DNA of 41,634 nucleotides from Candidatus Methanophagales archaeon (GTDB lineage Archaea; Halobacteriota; Syntropharchaeia; Alkanophagales; Methanospirareceae): contig JACUTR010000004.1 of assembly GCA_014859735.1 (NCBI GenBank), forward strand, positions 1 to 41,634, written 5' to 3'. The position numbers were made by a program, and so were the translations under genes. Under the pieces are notes generated by a model that saw only the letters and a list, made by a program, of their open reading frames with translations, was not told where the DNA came from and did no database searches. This document shows positions 21,497 through 31,386 of this stretch, piece after piece. Each line of letters opens with the position of its first letter. The first letter of the stretch is position 1.

Positions 21497-22756
21497 TTAA
21501 TGAATGGTTAAGTGTCTCCCGAGCCTCTTCGCAAGCGCCATAATGGTCAGCATCGGAGGTGCTCCCGGAGCTTCAGGCAGAACACTTGCATCGGCGATGA
21601 AGAGCCCCTCTATCTCCGTCTCAAGGTCTGATTTCACGATTTTCCCTATCGCTGCCGTTCCGCCAGGGTGTCCACCTCGCAATGACGTGGTGCATATGCT
21701 CTTTGGCTCCACTCCTGCCCGCTCCAGGATTTCGGTAGCTACAATTGTCCCTTCAAGTAAAGCAACCGAATCTCTATCAGTCATGTACTTTTCGACAGTC
21801 CCATTAGCACGCACGCGTCCACTCATCTCGTCTTTTATTTTTATCATGAGTCCGAGGATGTCCTTCCCAGTCACGTCGTAACCTTTGTGGTTGAGTAGAT
21901 CCATGGTACGTCTGGCGAAATGCGGTGACAATATGAACTTATTAAAAGAAGGGTCTGAGATCAACGCTTGCATGGTCGCTTCTTCATTGAACTTGATGCC
22001 CTTTAAAACACCTGCTACCGTGATGTAGGGGTCAATGAAGAGGTTTTTACCAACTTCGTCCGGAGCAAAGTCACTGGCGAGCAAAATTTTCGGCGTTTCT
22101 AAAGCTCCCGCGGCTAATATCACCATGTTGGATCTGAATTCTTTCCCCTTTGCCAATACCCCACGAGCACGACCGTTCTCTATGATGACCTTCTCAACTT
22201 TCGTATCAGGCTGGATCGTAACCCCTTGGCGCGTTAATTCCGCTACCCAACTCGCTGCGGTCCACTTCGCATCCGTCGGGCAACCAAAGACGCATTCACC
22301 GCAAGGCTTACGTCTGCAAGACATGCACGTATCGAAATCTATCACTTTAGGCATTGGCACCGCCTTGTAACCAAGCTCTGCACTCGCATCCACGAGTTTT
22401 TTCGTCCCTTCACCATAGCAATTCTCGGGCACCGACTTTATTCCTATCTCGCTTTCTAACTCGCTAAATTCCTGTTCTAAATCAATTCCAATAGATTTCA
22501 GTTCCTTCTCAAGGCTCCTCGGCCCGTTTCCGGCTGTAACCAGGGTGGTCCCGCCAACGCAGAGCGCCCTTGCTATCTCAATCCTCTGCTCGGATAATAT
22601 CCGGTCATAGTACGTTATCGCAGCTTCACGCTTACCGTATGGGCCAGCCTCCACTACCACCACATCGTTGCCTCTCCCTCTTTCAGCTAATTCCTTTGCT
22701 ACCACGATGCCACCGGCACCAGAACCTACTATAATCACATCTGCTTCCATCTTCAC
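21497..22756 (-). CDS. GMC-like FAD oxidoreductase (paralog 1)
   Basis: DVIIVGSGAGGIVVAKELAERG...LCVGGTTLVTAGNG...CMSCRRKPCGECVFGCPTDAKW...GGHPGGTAAIG...LFIADASVLPEAPGAPPMLTIMALAKRL. Confidence 0.82.
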   Translation of the reverse strand: MKMEADVIIVGSGAGGIVVAKELAERGRGNDVVVVEAGPYGKREAAITYYDRILSEQRIEIARALCVGGTTLVTAGNGPRSLEKELKSIGIDLEQEFSELESEIGIKSVPENCYGEGTKKLVDASAELGYKAVPMPKVIDFDTCMSCRRKPCGECVFGCPTDAKWTAASWVAELTRQGVTIQPDTKVEKVIIENGRARGVLAKGKEFRSNMVILAAGALETPKILLASDFAPDEVGKNLFIDPYITVAGVLKGIKFNEEATMQALISDPSFNKFILSPHFARRTMDLLNHKGYDVTGKDILGLMIKIKDEMSGRVRANGTVEKYMTDRDSVALLEGTIVATEILERAGVEPKSICTTSLRGGHPGGTAAIGKIVKSDLETEIEGLFIADASVLPEAPGAPPMLTIMALAKRLGRHLTIH

Positions 22757-22803
22757 TCAATCCCCTCCGTTAGATCTTTAACATCCCGACCATCTCCTCA
22801 TAG

Positions 22804-22817
22804 TTAACAATCGTTAA
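22804..22817. promoter_or_regulatory. Operator E: TTAACAATCGTTAA upstream of GMC-1/tRNA-Cys/thi4/iscS/iscU/tRNA-Cys/cysS
   Basis: 13 of 14 match to the operator; TATATAAA at 22823-22830. Confidence 0.8.
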
Positions 22818-23179
22818 GCTAGTATATAAACTTTTAAAAATTCGCAGACGGTGTCGAGATACAATGCCACCACTTTCTCGGCAACTTCCGGTGAAATTCG
22901 CGCTCCTACGAGTGAAATAAAAACCTCTGCATGGTCAGGAGGCACGCATGCCAGACTCTCCAAGCCCTTCATCACCAAATCCACGAGATAAGCAAGCTCA
23001 TCATTGGTTAAGCTCCGCAGTCTTCTCTCAAAGTCTTTCACCTCCTTTGAGAAATGGTTGGCGAGCGGCGGCAATATCGACCTGTAAGGCATCTTCGAGT
23101 GATCACACAGTATCTCCTTTAACTCAGGCGCGAGCTTCTTTAAGAGTGCTATGTCCTTTTCATCGAGCTCCCTCGGCAT
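22814..23179 (-). CDS. Helical protein of unknown function
   Basis: 121 aa ORF 15 nt downstream of the P-type ATPase gene; no family recognised. Confidence 0.6.
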   Translation of the reverse strand: MPRELDEKDIALLKKLAPELKEILCDHSKMPYRSILPPLANHFSKEVKDFERRLRSLTNDELAYLVDLVMKGLESLACVPPDHAEVFISLVGARISPEVAEKVVALYLDTVCEFLKVYILA

Positions 23180-23194
23180 TTCTACTGTGGCATC

Positions 23195-25399
23195 TTAATG
23201 ATGATATTTGTTCATCTCAAATCTTCTCAGTAGCAATGCATTTCCAACTACGGTAATATCGCTTAAAACCATGGCAATTGCAGCAAGCATGGGAGAAAGA
23301 ATAATGATGTGAAATACCGGATACAGAACTCCCGCAGCTATTGGGATAGCCACACCATTATATAGAAAAGCGAAGAACAAGTTCTGCTTGATTTTCACCA
23401 TTGTCTTCCTGCTTAATCTCAATGAACAACTTACCTCACTTAGATCCTCCTTCGTCAACACTATATCCCCTGCTTCTATGGCGATATCGGTTCCACTTCC
23501 AATGGCTATTCCTATATCTGCCTGTGTTAGTGCTGGTGCGTCATTTATGCCATCCCCTATCATGGCAACAATTTTACCTTCTTCCTGCAATTTCTTAATC
23601 GCAGTAGTCTTCTCTCCTGGCAGCAGCTCAGCAAGGACTTTGTCTATGTTTAGTTCTTTAGCAACTGCTCTTGCTGCTCTTGTATTGTCCCCAGTAAGCA
23701 TGATTATTTCCAGACCTTCTTTCTTCAATTCTTCTATTGCTTCACGAGCACCTTCCTTCAGAATGTCGGCAACAGCAATTATGCCTGTGGCTTTTCCATC
23801 TACCCCAAGGATCATAACCGTTTTGCCTTGCTCCTCCAACCTCCCTATTTTATCTTCAATATGGCTTAGTTCGATTTTATCCTCTTCCATAAGCTTCCTA
23901 TTGCCCAGGGAGATGTGATGATTTTTATACGTTGCCCTTATACCCTTTCCAGGGATGGCAATAAATGAATCTGCTCCGGATATTTCCACTCCCTTTTCCT
24001 TTGCACTTCGGATTATCGCTTCTCCTATCGGATGTTCTGACCCCTTCTCCGCGATAGAAGCAAATTTCAATATCTCATCTTCATGCAGACTTCCTACGGC
24101 GATAATATCTGTGACCACCGGCTTTCCATCTGTTAAAGTGCCGGTTTTGTCAAAGACGATAGCATCGAGCCTATGAGCTTCTTCCAGCGATGAACCACTT
24201 TTGAACAAAATCCCGTGTTCCGTGCCTTTACCTATGCCCACCATTACCGCAGTGGGTGTCGCAATTCCTAAAGCACAGGGGCAGGCAACCACGAGCATAG
24301 CAACAAAGACCGTAAGTGCAAAAAGAAATGGCACACCGATTAAGAAATACCATACCCCAAAAGCAATTATAGCTGAGAGTAATACCCCCGGGACGAAGTA
24401 GGTAACCACCTTGTCTGCAATTCTCTGTATCTTCGGTTTTGAATTCTGAGCCTCCTCAACCAATCTGATTATCTGCGCAAGCACGGTATCTCTTCCCACC
24501 TTCTTTGCCTCTATTTTCAGCATACCGCTTTTATTTATTGTTGCTCCAATAATCTCATCTCCTCTTTCCTTTTCCACCGGTATAGACTCACCAGTAATCA
24601 CGGATTCATCAACATAAGAGTATCCTTCGATGGCAACACCATCTACTGGTATTCTTTCCCCTGGTCTAACTACTACGATATCTCCAACGCAGAGATGTTC
24701 GGCGGGAATATCCTCTTCCTCTCCATCTCTTATTATTGTAGCTTTCTTGGGAGTAAGCCTCACCAGATTTTTTATCCCCTCCCCAGCTTTGCCAGTGGAT
24801 ATACTCTCCAGTAACATTCCCAGCGTTATAGTGGTGATAACAGTCGCAGAGGCTTCATAGAATGTGGGGGCGGGAATGAAAAAGGTAGCGGTGACACTAT
24901 AAAGGTATGCTGTCGTAGTGCTAAGAACCACAAGGGTATCTACGGTTGCGCTTCTGTTCCTTAAGGCACCGTAAGCTCTTCTGTAAAAAGGCGACCCCAC
25001 CACAAATTGGACTGGCGTGGCTAAGATGAAGAGCAGAATTTTATCCTGTGGGAATTCAAAGAATAGCTCTATAAGCACAATGGGGATTGTGAGAAGAAGT
25101 CCGAGGAAGAAGATCCGCCACTCTTTCCTTCTTTCTTCTTTCTCCTCTGCTTCTTTCTCAGATTCTTTAACCTTATATCCAATGCGTTCAACAGCATTTA
25201 TGATCTCTTTCAATTCTACCCGCTCTGGGTCATATTCCAGGCTTGCTTTTCTGGTAGCGAAATTGACTGCTGGATTAGAGACTCCTTTTAATCGTGAAAG
25301 AGTTCTTTCAATTGTGGCAGCGCAGCCGGGGCAATCCATTCCTCCTATTTGCAAAACGACCTTTTTCTTCACCTTTTCCACTCCCTCTTTACTCTTCAC
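23195..25399 (-). CDS. copA: Heavy-metal (Cu+-type) P1B ATPase
   Basis: HMA motif [49 protein letters not shown]. Confidence 0.92.
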   Translation of the reverse strand: MKSKEGVEKVKKKVVLQIGGMDCPGCAATIERTLSRLKGVSNPAVNFATRKASLEYDPERVELKEIINAVERIGYKVKESEKEAEEKEERRKEWRIFFLGLLLTIPIVLIELFFEFPQDKILLFILATPVQFVVGSPFYRRAYGALRNRSATVDTLVVLSTTTAYLYSVTATFFIPAPTFYEASATVITTITLGMLLESISTGKAGEGIKNLVRLTPKKATIIRDGEEEDIPAEHLCVGDIVVVRPGERIPVDGVAIEGYSYVDESVITGESIPVEKERGDEIIGATINKSGMLKIEAKKVGRDTVLAQIIRLVEEAQNSKPKIQRIADKVVTYFVPGVLLSAIIAFGVWYFLIGVPFLFALTVFVAMLVVACPCALGIATPTAVMVGIGKGTEHGILFKSGSSLEEAHRLDAIVFDKTGTLTDGKPVVTDIIAVGSLHEDEILKFASIAEKGSEHPIGEAIIRSAKEKGVEISGADSFIAIPGKGIRATYKNHHISLGNRKLMEEDKIELSHIEDKIGRLEEQGKTVMILGVDGKATGIIAVADILKEGAREAIEELKKEGLEIIMLTGDNTRAARAVAKELNIDKVLAELLPGEKTTAIKKLQEEGKIVAMIGDGINDAPALTQADIGIAIGSGTDIAIEAGDIVLTKEDLSEVSCSLRLSRKTMVKIKQNLFFAFLYNGVAIPIAAGVLYPVFHIIILSPMLAAIAMVLSDITVVGNALLLRRFEMNKYHH

Positions 25400-25432
25400 C
25401 TCTACAAACTTTTTTATATAACGCCTTATTAA

Positions 25433-25446
25433 TTAACAATTGTTAT
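25433..25446. promoter_or_regulatory. Operator F: TTAACAATTGTTAT between copA and the ABC/GTPase/FeS trio
   Basis: 13 of 14 match; TTTATATA at 25413-25420 for the plus-strand gene. Confidence 0.8.
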
Positions 25447-25459
25447 TAAAAGGGATGGT

Positions 25460-26233
25460 ATGATGATCGAAACGATAACAATACTGGGCGGATGTAGCAA
25501 GTCTGGTGACCCAGAACCAGTAAAAGAGGTAAATCTTAAAAAGGGCGATGTTGTCAGCATCGTAGGTCCAACCGGTTCTGGAAAGACGATGTTAATAAAT
25601 GACATAGAGCTATTTGCATCCGGGGATACACCAACAAAGCGAAGAGTCCTCATAAATGGCGATGAAGTTCTGGAAGAGATAAGAAACAATCCCCATAAGA
25701 ATCCAATTGCCCGGATAACGCAGCATACAACCTTTTTATCTGACCTTCCGGTCTGCGATTTCTTAGAGCTTCACGCGAAGATCAGGCAGGATGGAGAGAG
25801 GTATCTGATAAAGAAGACCTTAGACCTTGCAAATCAATTATCTGGCGAGAATATATTACTGAGCAGTCGTATGACCGAGTTATCGGGCGGTCAAACAAGG
25901 GCTCTGCTCATCGCTGATGCGGTCGTTATCGGAAATACACCAATTATCTTGCTCGATGAGGTTGAGAACGCCGGAATATACAAGGATAGGGCATTAAAAA
26001 TTCTGAGGGGGTATCAAAAGATGATGGTATTTGTAACACACGACCCCGTGATTACGCTATTCTCTGATTTCCGGATTGTTATGCGCAATGGAGCGATGGA
26101 GAAGGTGATAAAAACGACAGAAGAAGAGAAAAAGGCTGCGGAAGAAGTTAAAAGAGTGGATAACCTCTTGATGGACTTGAGAGAGAAGATAAGGTCTGGA
26201 GAGACAATTGAGCTTAAGGAGGTGGTTGTATGA
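25460..26233 (+). CDS. ABC-type ATPase without a visible membrane partner
   Basis: Walker A GPTGSGKT, signature ELSGGQTRALLIADA, Walker B IILLDEVENA, VFVTHDPV. Confidence 0.85.
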   Translation: MMIETITILGGCSKSGDPEPVKEVNLKKGDVVSIVGPTGSGKTMLINDIELFASGDTPTKRRVLINGDEVLEEIRNNPHKNPIARITQHTTFLSDLPVCDFLELHAKIRQDGERYLIKKTLDLANQLSGENILLSSRMTELSGGQTRALLIADAVVIGNTPIILLDEVENAGIYKDRALKILRGYQKMMVFVTHDPVITLFSDFRIVMRNGAMEKVIKTTEEEKKAAEEVKRVDNLLMDLREKIRSGETIELKEVVV

Positions 26234-26931
26234 AGTTGGTCGTTTGTGCTGGACCTCCATCTTCCGGGAAGACATCTGTTTTAAAGTCTGTATGTGGAAA
26301 ACTCCTTCAAAGAGAGAATAAAATCGCATACCTCAAGATAGATACGCAGTATGCAATAGAAGATGAGATATTCAAAAAAGAGTTTGGAATACCGACAAAG
26401 AAAGTATATACCGGAGACTTATGCCCGGATCATGTGAATGTGTTGATTCTCGGCGATGGATTAAATTGGGCTGAGAAAGAAGGGGCAGATGTTCTTTTGG
26501 TTGAATCTGCTGGGCTCTGCTTGAGGTGCGCACCTTATGTGGAAGGCGGACTTGGTATTGTCGTCTTAGAGGTTACGAGCGGCATGCAGTTGCCATTGAA
26601 GCTTGGACCGATACTCTCACTTGCAGATGCTGCGGTCATGACAAAGATAGACCTCATATCGCAGGCTGAAAAAGAGGTATTTAGAGCAGGAATAAACAAG
26701 GTTGCACCAAATGTATGCGTCCTGGAGGCAGATGCGCTCCATGGAATTGGTATCAGCCCACTTGTGAAAATGATAGAAAGATGTCCAGAAATTGTGGGAG
26801 AACTTAGATTGAAGGGTGTGCCACCACTCGGCGTTTGCACGATATGTATTGGGAAGAAGGAGATCGGATGGGAGAAGCACTTTGGAATATTGCGGGCTTT
26901 AGAAGGCGATTTATTCTATCGGGGTGAATGA
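26230..26931 (+). CDS. HypB/UreG-like (G3E-type) P-loop GTPase
   Basis: VVCAGPPSSGKTSVLKSV; DVLLVESAGLCLRCAPY; AAVMTKIDL; C-terminal GVCTICIG. Confidence 0.8.
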   Translation: MKLVVCAGPPSSGKTSVLKSVCGKLLQRENKIAYLKIDTQYAIEDEIFKKEFGIPTKKVYTGDLCPDHVNVLILGDGLNWAEKEGADVLLVESAGLCLRCAPYVEGGLGIVVLEVTSGMQLPLKLGPILSLADAAVMTKIDLISQAEKEVFRAGINKVAPNVCVLEADALHGIGISPLVKMIERCPEIVGELRLKGVPPLGVCTICIGKKEIGWEKHFGILRALEGDLFYRGE

Positions 26932-27563
26932 TGAAGCGCGATGAGATATTGAAGATGCTGCCGGATAAGAACTGTGGAATATGTGGCTTTGAATCTTGCG
27001 AGCTTTTTGCAGAAGAAGCAGAAAAGGATATAGGTCTGCTTAAAAGGTGTATCTACTTAAAAGAGGGTTATGAACAGGAAAGAATTCGGCGCGTGGAGTA
27101 CGCTACAGAAGATATTCTCGGAAATGATTATGACTTCATACTGACGCCATTTCCAGATGAGAAGTCCTGCAGGGAGGTGATACTGCCGTTCAATCCGATG
27201 CTCTTGAGAGAGTTGCATATTACAAAAGGGGACATCATCGTTGGAAGACCGATGGGTCAGGGATGCCCAGTGCAGCACGTGATGGAGGTGATAGATGCCG
27301 ATAGATTTGGTGTCATAACGGTCTGGATAGTTGGACCCCTGTATTCGAGGGATAAGGAATTCAAGGAGATCGGACCCTACAACGTGATAGGATTTGAAGG
27401 TTTGGCAAAAGTGGTGAAGAGAGAGCCGATCTTTGGGCACCGACAGCGATTCTTGCCAGGATACTGTATGATGAACCTCGGACATACCGGTCTGGTGAAT
27501 TTTATAAACAAGACGAAGGATGGGATATATGTGCGATTGGAAGATATAATAATCGGCGTTTAG
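26928..27563 (+). CDS. 4Fe-4S protein with an ACS/CODH-type N-terminal FeS domain
   Basis: LPDKNCGICGFESCELFAEEAEKDIGLLKRC; ATGA overlap with the GTPase gene. Confidence 0.75.
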   Translation: MMKRDEILKMLPDKNCGICGFESCELFAEEAEKDIGLLKRCIYLKEGYEQERIRRVEYATEDILGNDYDFILTPFPDEKSCREVILPFNPMLLRELHITKGDIIVGRPMGQGCPVQHVMEVIDADRFGVITVWIVGPLYSRDKEFKEIGPYNVIGFEGLAKVVKREPIFGHRQRFLPGYCMMNLGHTGLVNFINKTKDGIYVRLEDIIIGV

Positions 27564-27568
27564 TAAGA

Positions 27569-27618
27569 TGAAATCGCTATGTAAAGTAATCGTATGTGAT
27601 GTGTTGCCGGGCATCTTT
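27569..27618 (+). pseudogene. 5' stub of a third copy of the HTH regulator
   Basis: ATGAAATCGCTATGTAAAGTAATCGTATGTGATGTGTTGCCGGGCATC encodes MKSLCKVIVCDVLPGI, against MKSPCEVIVWDVLPSI of 31676; homology then stops. Confidence 0.75.
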
Positions 27619-27744
27619 TGCTATTTCGTGCTAATGACTCTTCTTCTCCCCATTCTTCTAAAACCGGCTCAATTATGTAGCTTAATTCAGGTTCTTTCTT
27701 TTGAACTGCTTTGACAACACGAAGATTTGGAACGGCTTCGCCGT

Positions 27745-29037
27745 TTATGTTCCATTGCATCGCAATGTGAAAGAAAGTGCACTCAAATAATCAACTGGTT
27801 TTGTCAGTAAAAACTCCCCTTCTACAATCATTCTTTTCAATATCTCAGATAGCTTTTTTGCTCGTAATCTATCTGATTGCCTTAATGTTATAGGAATCTC
27901 TCTGTTATCTATCTCGATACTCCCTAGATTCCCTTTAAACGCATCGCCAAGACATGAAGATAGGCAAGTGCCACAATTAAAACATTTGTTCTTGTCAATG
28001 CCTTTCAACTTGGAAAAAGCCTTAGTGGGGCAGTACTTCTCAACGTCGCAGACATCATGCTGATAACATTTGTCAGCGTCAAAATCTATCTCTTCTAAAC
28101 CCTGCCAGACATGAGCATAGTTGCTCGCTGTAGATGGCACTCTATTCCTTATATCGGCTATTGGTAGCTTTATCTCTTCGTCTAATATTCTAAGGTTAGA
28201 AATAACTTCTTCATCCATCACTGGGATTGGAATCGCAATAGAGGTTATACACTCAGGACCACTGGAAGTGGTGAACCCTCCCATGAAGGTTGGATTCATA
28301 TCATACATATCAGCTATCACGGAGAGATTTGGTCTTTCCCTGCTGCTTCTCGTCCCCTCGCCTATTACGTATCCCACCGCACCATTCACCAGTATTTTAG
28401 TGCCCACACCGATAGTTTTTAGCATAGGATCGTTCTCTAACGGGTTAAGCTCGCCACATCCGCTCACTGAAATCTCTTTGTAAGGACCTGTTAGCCCTTT
28501 GACAGAGAATATCGTTTCAACCCTCCCCTCCACGGGATTTAAAAAGCCCATATAGTTCTTAAAACAGACTCTGATACCGAACATCCTTGCAAATTCGATA
28601 TCTTTTATCGTCACTTTCTTTTCGATTATCTTATCGCCTGTTTCTACTTTGATTGTTACCTCTTTACCCTCTACCAGTTCGCGAAACAGATGTCCACCAC
28701 CATACTCAGAATTTGCATGGGCTGTGCCATAAACGATTACATCCACAACACCCAACCTCTCATTTGGACATGGACCTGGAAAAGCCGGAACATCATTTAA
28801 CCAAATCCTTTCTGCTCTTTCAAACTCCCCTCTTCCTGTTATTGGTAATAGCATTATTGCTGCGGTCCCAGACATTATACCACAGGTAGCACATGTGACC
28901 ACATCCACGTTATCCATCGTAACGGGCTCATCATTTCGCAACATCTCCTTAAATTCTTCGGCAGTATAAACGACAGCTTCTCCTTTCTTTATTTTTTCAT
29001 TTATCTCTTCTATACTTTTATTTTCCATCTTCTTCAT
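27745..29037 (-). CDS. COG1900/DUF39 homocysteine biosynthesis paralog with ferredoxin-like insert
   Basis: DUF39 core (CATCGIMSGTAAIMLLPI, GCGELNPLENDP, GEGTRSSRERP) plus CYQHDVCDVEKYCPTKAF...DKNKCFNCGTCLSSCLGDAF. Confidence 0.88.
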   Translation of the reverse strand: MKKMENKSIEEINEKIKKGEAVVYTAEEFKEMLRNDEPVTMDNVDVVTCATCGIMSGTAAIMLLPITGRGEFERAERIWLNDVPAFPGPCPNERLGVVDVIVYGTAHANSEYGGGHLFRELVEGKEVTIKVETGDKIIEKKVTIKDIEFARMFGIRVCFKNYMGFLNPVEGRVETIFSVKGLTGPYKEISVSGCGELNPLENDPMLKTIGVGTKILVNGAVGYVIGEGTRSSRERPNLSVIADMYDMNPTFMGGFTTSSGPECITSIAIPIPVMDEEVISNLRILDEEIKLPIADIRNRVPSTASNYAHVWQGLEEIDFDADKCYQHDVCDVEKYCPTKAFSKLKGIDKNKCFNCGTCLSSCLGDAFKGNLGSIEIDNREIPITLRQSDRLRAKKLSEILKRMIVEGEFLLTKPVDYLSALSFTLRCNGT

Positions 29038-29083
29038 TCCCTATACTTACGAATACTCCCCCGGCTAAAGCTCTCTCGGCCTA

Positions 29084-30004
29084 TCACGATATCCGGAGCA
29101 TCCTTTCGATAGCCCTCCATGCTTCCTTTGCTAACTCACGCTGGACGAGTACTACCGGCTTCTCGAACTCCAACGCCTTTTCCACTTTTGTCAAGGTATG
29201 CATCTTCATCTGTGGGCATACCGCGCTTTCTGAGAGGGGGTAGAACTTTTTCCCCTGCGTCTTTGTCTCCTTCTGCAACCTGTATAAGAGCCCAACTTCC
29301 GTACCTATTAAAAATTCTTTCCCCCTCGCCTCTTTGCAGTATCTTACCATCCCACTTGTCGATGCGATATGGTCTGCTATCTCCTGTACTTCGGGGATGC
29401 ACTCCGGATGAACGACTATTTCTGCAGCCGGATGGTTCTTCTTCCCTTCCCACAGGTCCTCAACCGCAATCTGATGATGAGTGGGGCACAAGCCATACTC
29501 GGGAATAGGGATTATCCTCTTCGAAGTCCTCTTCTCCACATACCTCGCAAGATTATGGTCGGGTCCGAATATAATGGTATCCGAGTCCATAGTCTCAACG
29601 ACCTTGGGTGCATTCGCCGAGGTGCATATGCAGTCAGCCAACGCTTTGCAATCCGCGAGCGTGTTTATGTAGAGAACGACCTCTGCATCCGGGTTCTTCT
29701 CCTTTGCCTCTTCCAGCTCTTCCACGGTTAACATCTGCGCCATGGGGCAGATTGCACCAAGATCAGGAATGAGAACCTTCTTATCTGGATTGAGGATTGC
29801 CGCGGTCTCAGCCATGAAATCCACGCCACAGAAGACAATGATCTCAGCATCGGTCTCCACTGCACGTCTCGCAAGTTCAAGGGAGTCACCAACAAAATCT
29901 GCAATATCTTGAATCTCTGGCCTCTGGTAGTTATGTGCCAAAATTATTGCATTCTTACTACGCTTGAGTCGTTCAATTCTCTCTCTTGCCATAACCTTCA
30001 CCAC
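29084..30004 (-). CDS. nadA: Quinolinate synthase NadA
   Basis: AIILAHNYQRPEIQDIADFVGDSLELARRA; VFCGVDFMAETAAILNP; SAVCPQMKMHTL. Confidence 0.94.
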   Translation of the reverse strand: MVKVMARERIERLKRSKNAIILAHNYQRPEIQDIADFVGDSLELARRAVETDAEIIVFCGVDFMAETAAILNPDKKVLIPDLGAICPMAQMLTVEELEEAKEKNPDAEVVLYINTLADCKALADCICTSANAPKVVETMDSDTIIFGPDHNLARYVEKRTSKRIIPIPEYGLCPTHHQIAVEDLWEGKKNHPAAEIVVHPECIPEVQEIADHIASTSGMVRYCKEARGKEFLIGTEVGLLYRLQKETKTQGKKFYPLSESAVCPQMKMHTLTKVEKALEFEKPVVLVQRELAKEAWRAIERMLRIS

Positions 30005-30606
30005 CTAGAATGTTCGCGCGTCAGTCGGGCATTCCTCAACGCATCTCCTGCACTTAACGCATATCTCAGGAAGGGCCCCTGTCTTAAACAGCTTGAAAAC
30101 CCCGCATTGTATGCGGTATACTTGTCAAGGTTCATCGGATGAATGTGTGACCAGAGCTTCTCGATCCAGGGATATTCTCGAGCAGCCTCCTCTATCTCTT
30201 CTACCACTAAGCCATCTGGGAAGCTCTCGAGCAATTCTTTTCCATACTCCGTTAGGCCCAAGTAAGTTGTATCTTCGTCTTCTTGAAGCTTAGATCCTGC
30301 TCTATACTTCTCCTCAATGCTCTGCCCTGACTTCTCTACCTCTATTTTTGTAGCTTCGTCCAATTCCCCCAAGCCCCGCCTCTCTCGATGCTTTGGGGAA
30401 ATACCAGGTCTGTACTCGAGCAAATCAAAATCCATACCGAATCTTCCTACCGGAAATCCTTTCTCATCGAATTCCTTGAATATCCCCCTTGCCTTATCCC
30501 TGCTTCTTCTCAGCCATTCTGGAAGCTTCCGATCCTCCTCATACCCTTCATCTGAGTATTCCAGCTCCCTCAAAACCCTTCTCCTCTCCTCTTGATCCAT
30601 TATCAT
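29998..30606 (-). CDS. SufC-linked protein, possibly SufB/D N-terminus-like, with a probable frameshift before a 4Fe-4S tail
   Basis: Start overlaps the sufC stop. In the alternate frame from about 30128 to 30005 the minus strand reads VYRIQCGVFKLFKTGALPEICVKCRRCVEECPTDARTF*, stopping just before nadA. Confidence 0.6.
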   Translation of the reverse strand: MIMDQEERRRVLRELEYSDEGYEEDRKLPEWLRRSRDKARGIFKEFDEKGFPVGRFGMDFDLLEYRPGISPKHRERRGLGELDEATKIEVEKSGQSIEEKYRAGSKLQEDEDTTYLGLTEYGKELLESFPDGLVVEEIEEAAREYPWIEKLWSHIHPMNLDKYTAYNAGFSSCLRQGPFLRYALSAGDALRNARLTREHSRW

Positions 30607-31385
30607 CCGTTTACATTTGCTTTAGCAAATGGATTGCCTTCGGCAATCACAACTTCCTTCAGATGACCTTCATAGCCCAGCTCTTCTATCTTCGGTAAAA
30701 TCCTTTCCGGCTCTCCCGAGCTTATAATGCGCCCTTCATGCATGATGTGGGCTACATTCACCCTCAAGTATTGAAGGATATGCCGGTGGTGCGTTATGAG
30801 GAGCGCGGAACTGCCGAATTCTTCAATTGCCGTGCCAAGCTCATTCCCAATGAGTTTTAGCGCATCAATATCCACACCGCTATCAGGCTCATCAAGGATC
30901 ATCAATTCTGGTCTCATGGCAAATAGCTGCGCAAGTTCTGATTTCTTCTTCTCACCTCCTGAGAACCCAAGGTTGACATCTCTCTCGATGAACGACTCGG
31001 CTAATCCCACACTTCTGATAAAGGGTAGAGAAAACTCTTCTCTTTCACCAAGAAGTGGATTCCAGGGACTCTTACCTGCTGAAAACCGTATCATGTCCCT
31101 CAGTTTCACGCCCATCACCGCTGGTGGGGCTTGATATGCCAATGCGATTCCGAGCTTTTCCCGCTCGTAGATGCTTTTCCCTGCAAGATTCCTTCCCTCG
31201 AAGTAGATCGTCCCTCTCTTCACCTTATATTGCGGATAACCGATGAGTGTCATTGCCAGGGTGCTTTTTCCGCACGCATTAGGGCCCAATAGTGCGTGTG
31301 TCTCACCAACTCTTATGCTCAGATTCAACCCTCTCAAAACCTCCTTATCGGCTACACTCACCCATAAATCCGTAACCTCTAACAC
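30603..31385 (-). CDS. sufC: Fe-S assembly ATPase SufC
   Basis: LLGPNACGKSTLAMTLIGYPQYKVKRG; GFSGGEKKKSELAQLFAMRPELMILDEPDSGVDIDALK. Confidence 0.93.
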   Translation of the reverse strand: MLEVTDLWVSVADKEVLRGLNLSIRVGETHALLGPNACGKSTLAMTLIGYPQYKVKRGTIYFEGRNLAGKSIYEREKLGIALAYQAPPAVMGVKLRDMIRFSAGKSPWNPLLGEREEFSLPFIRSVGLAESFIERDVNLGFSGGEKKKSELAQLFAMRPELMILDEPDSGVDIDALKLIGNELGTAIEEFGSSALLITHHRHILQYLRVNVAHIMHEGRIISSGEPERILPKIEELGYEGHLKEVVIAEGNPFAKANVNG

Positions 31386-31386
31386 C

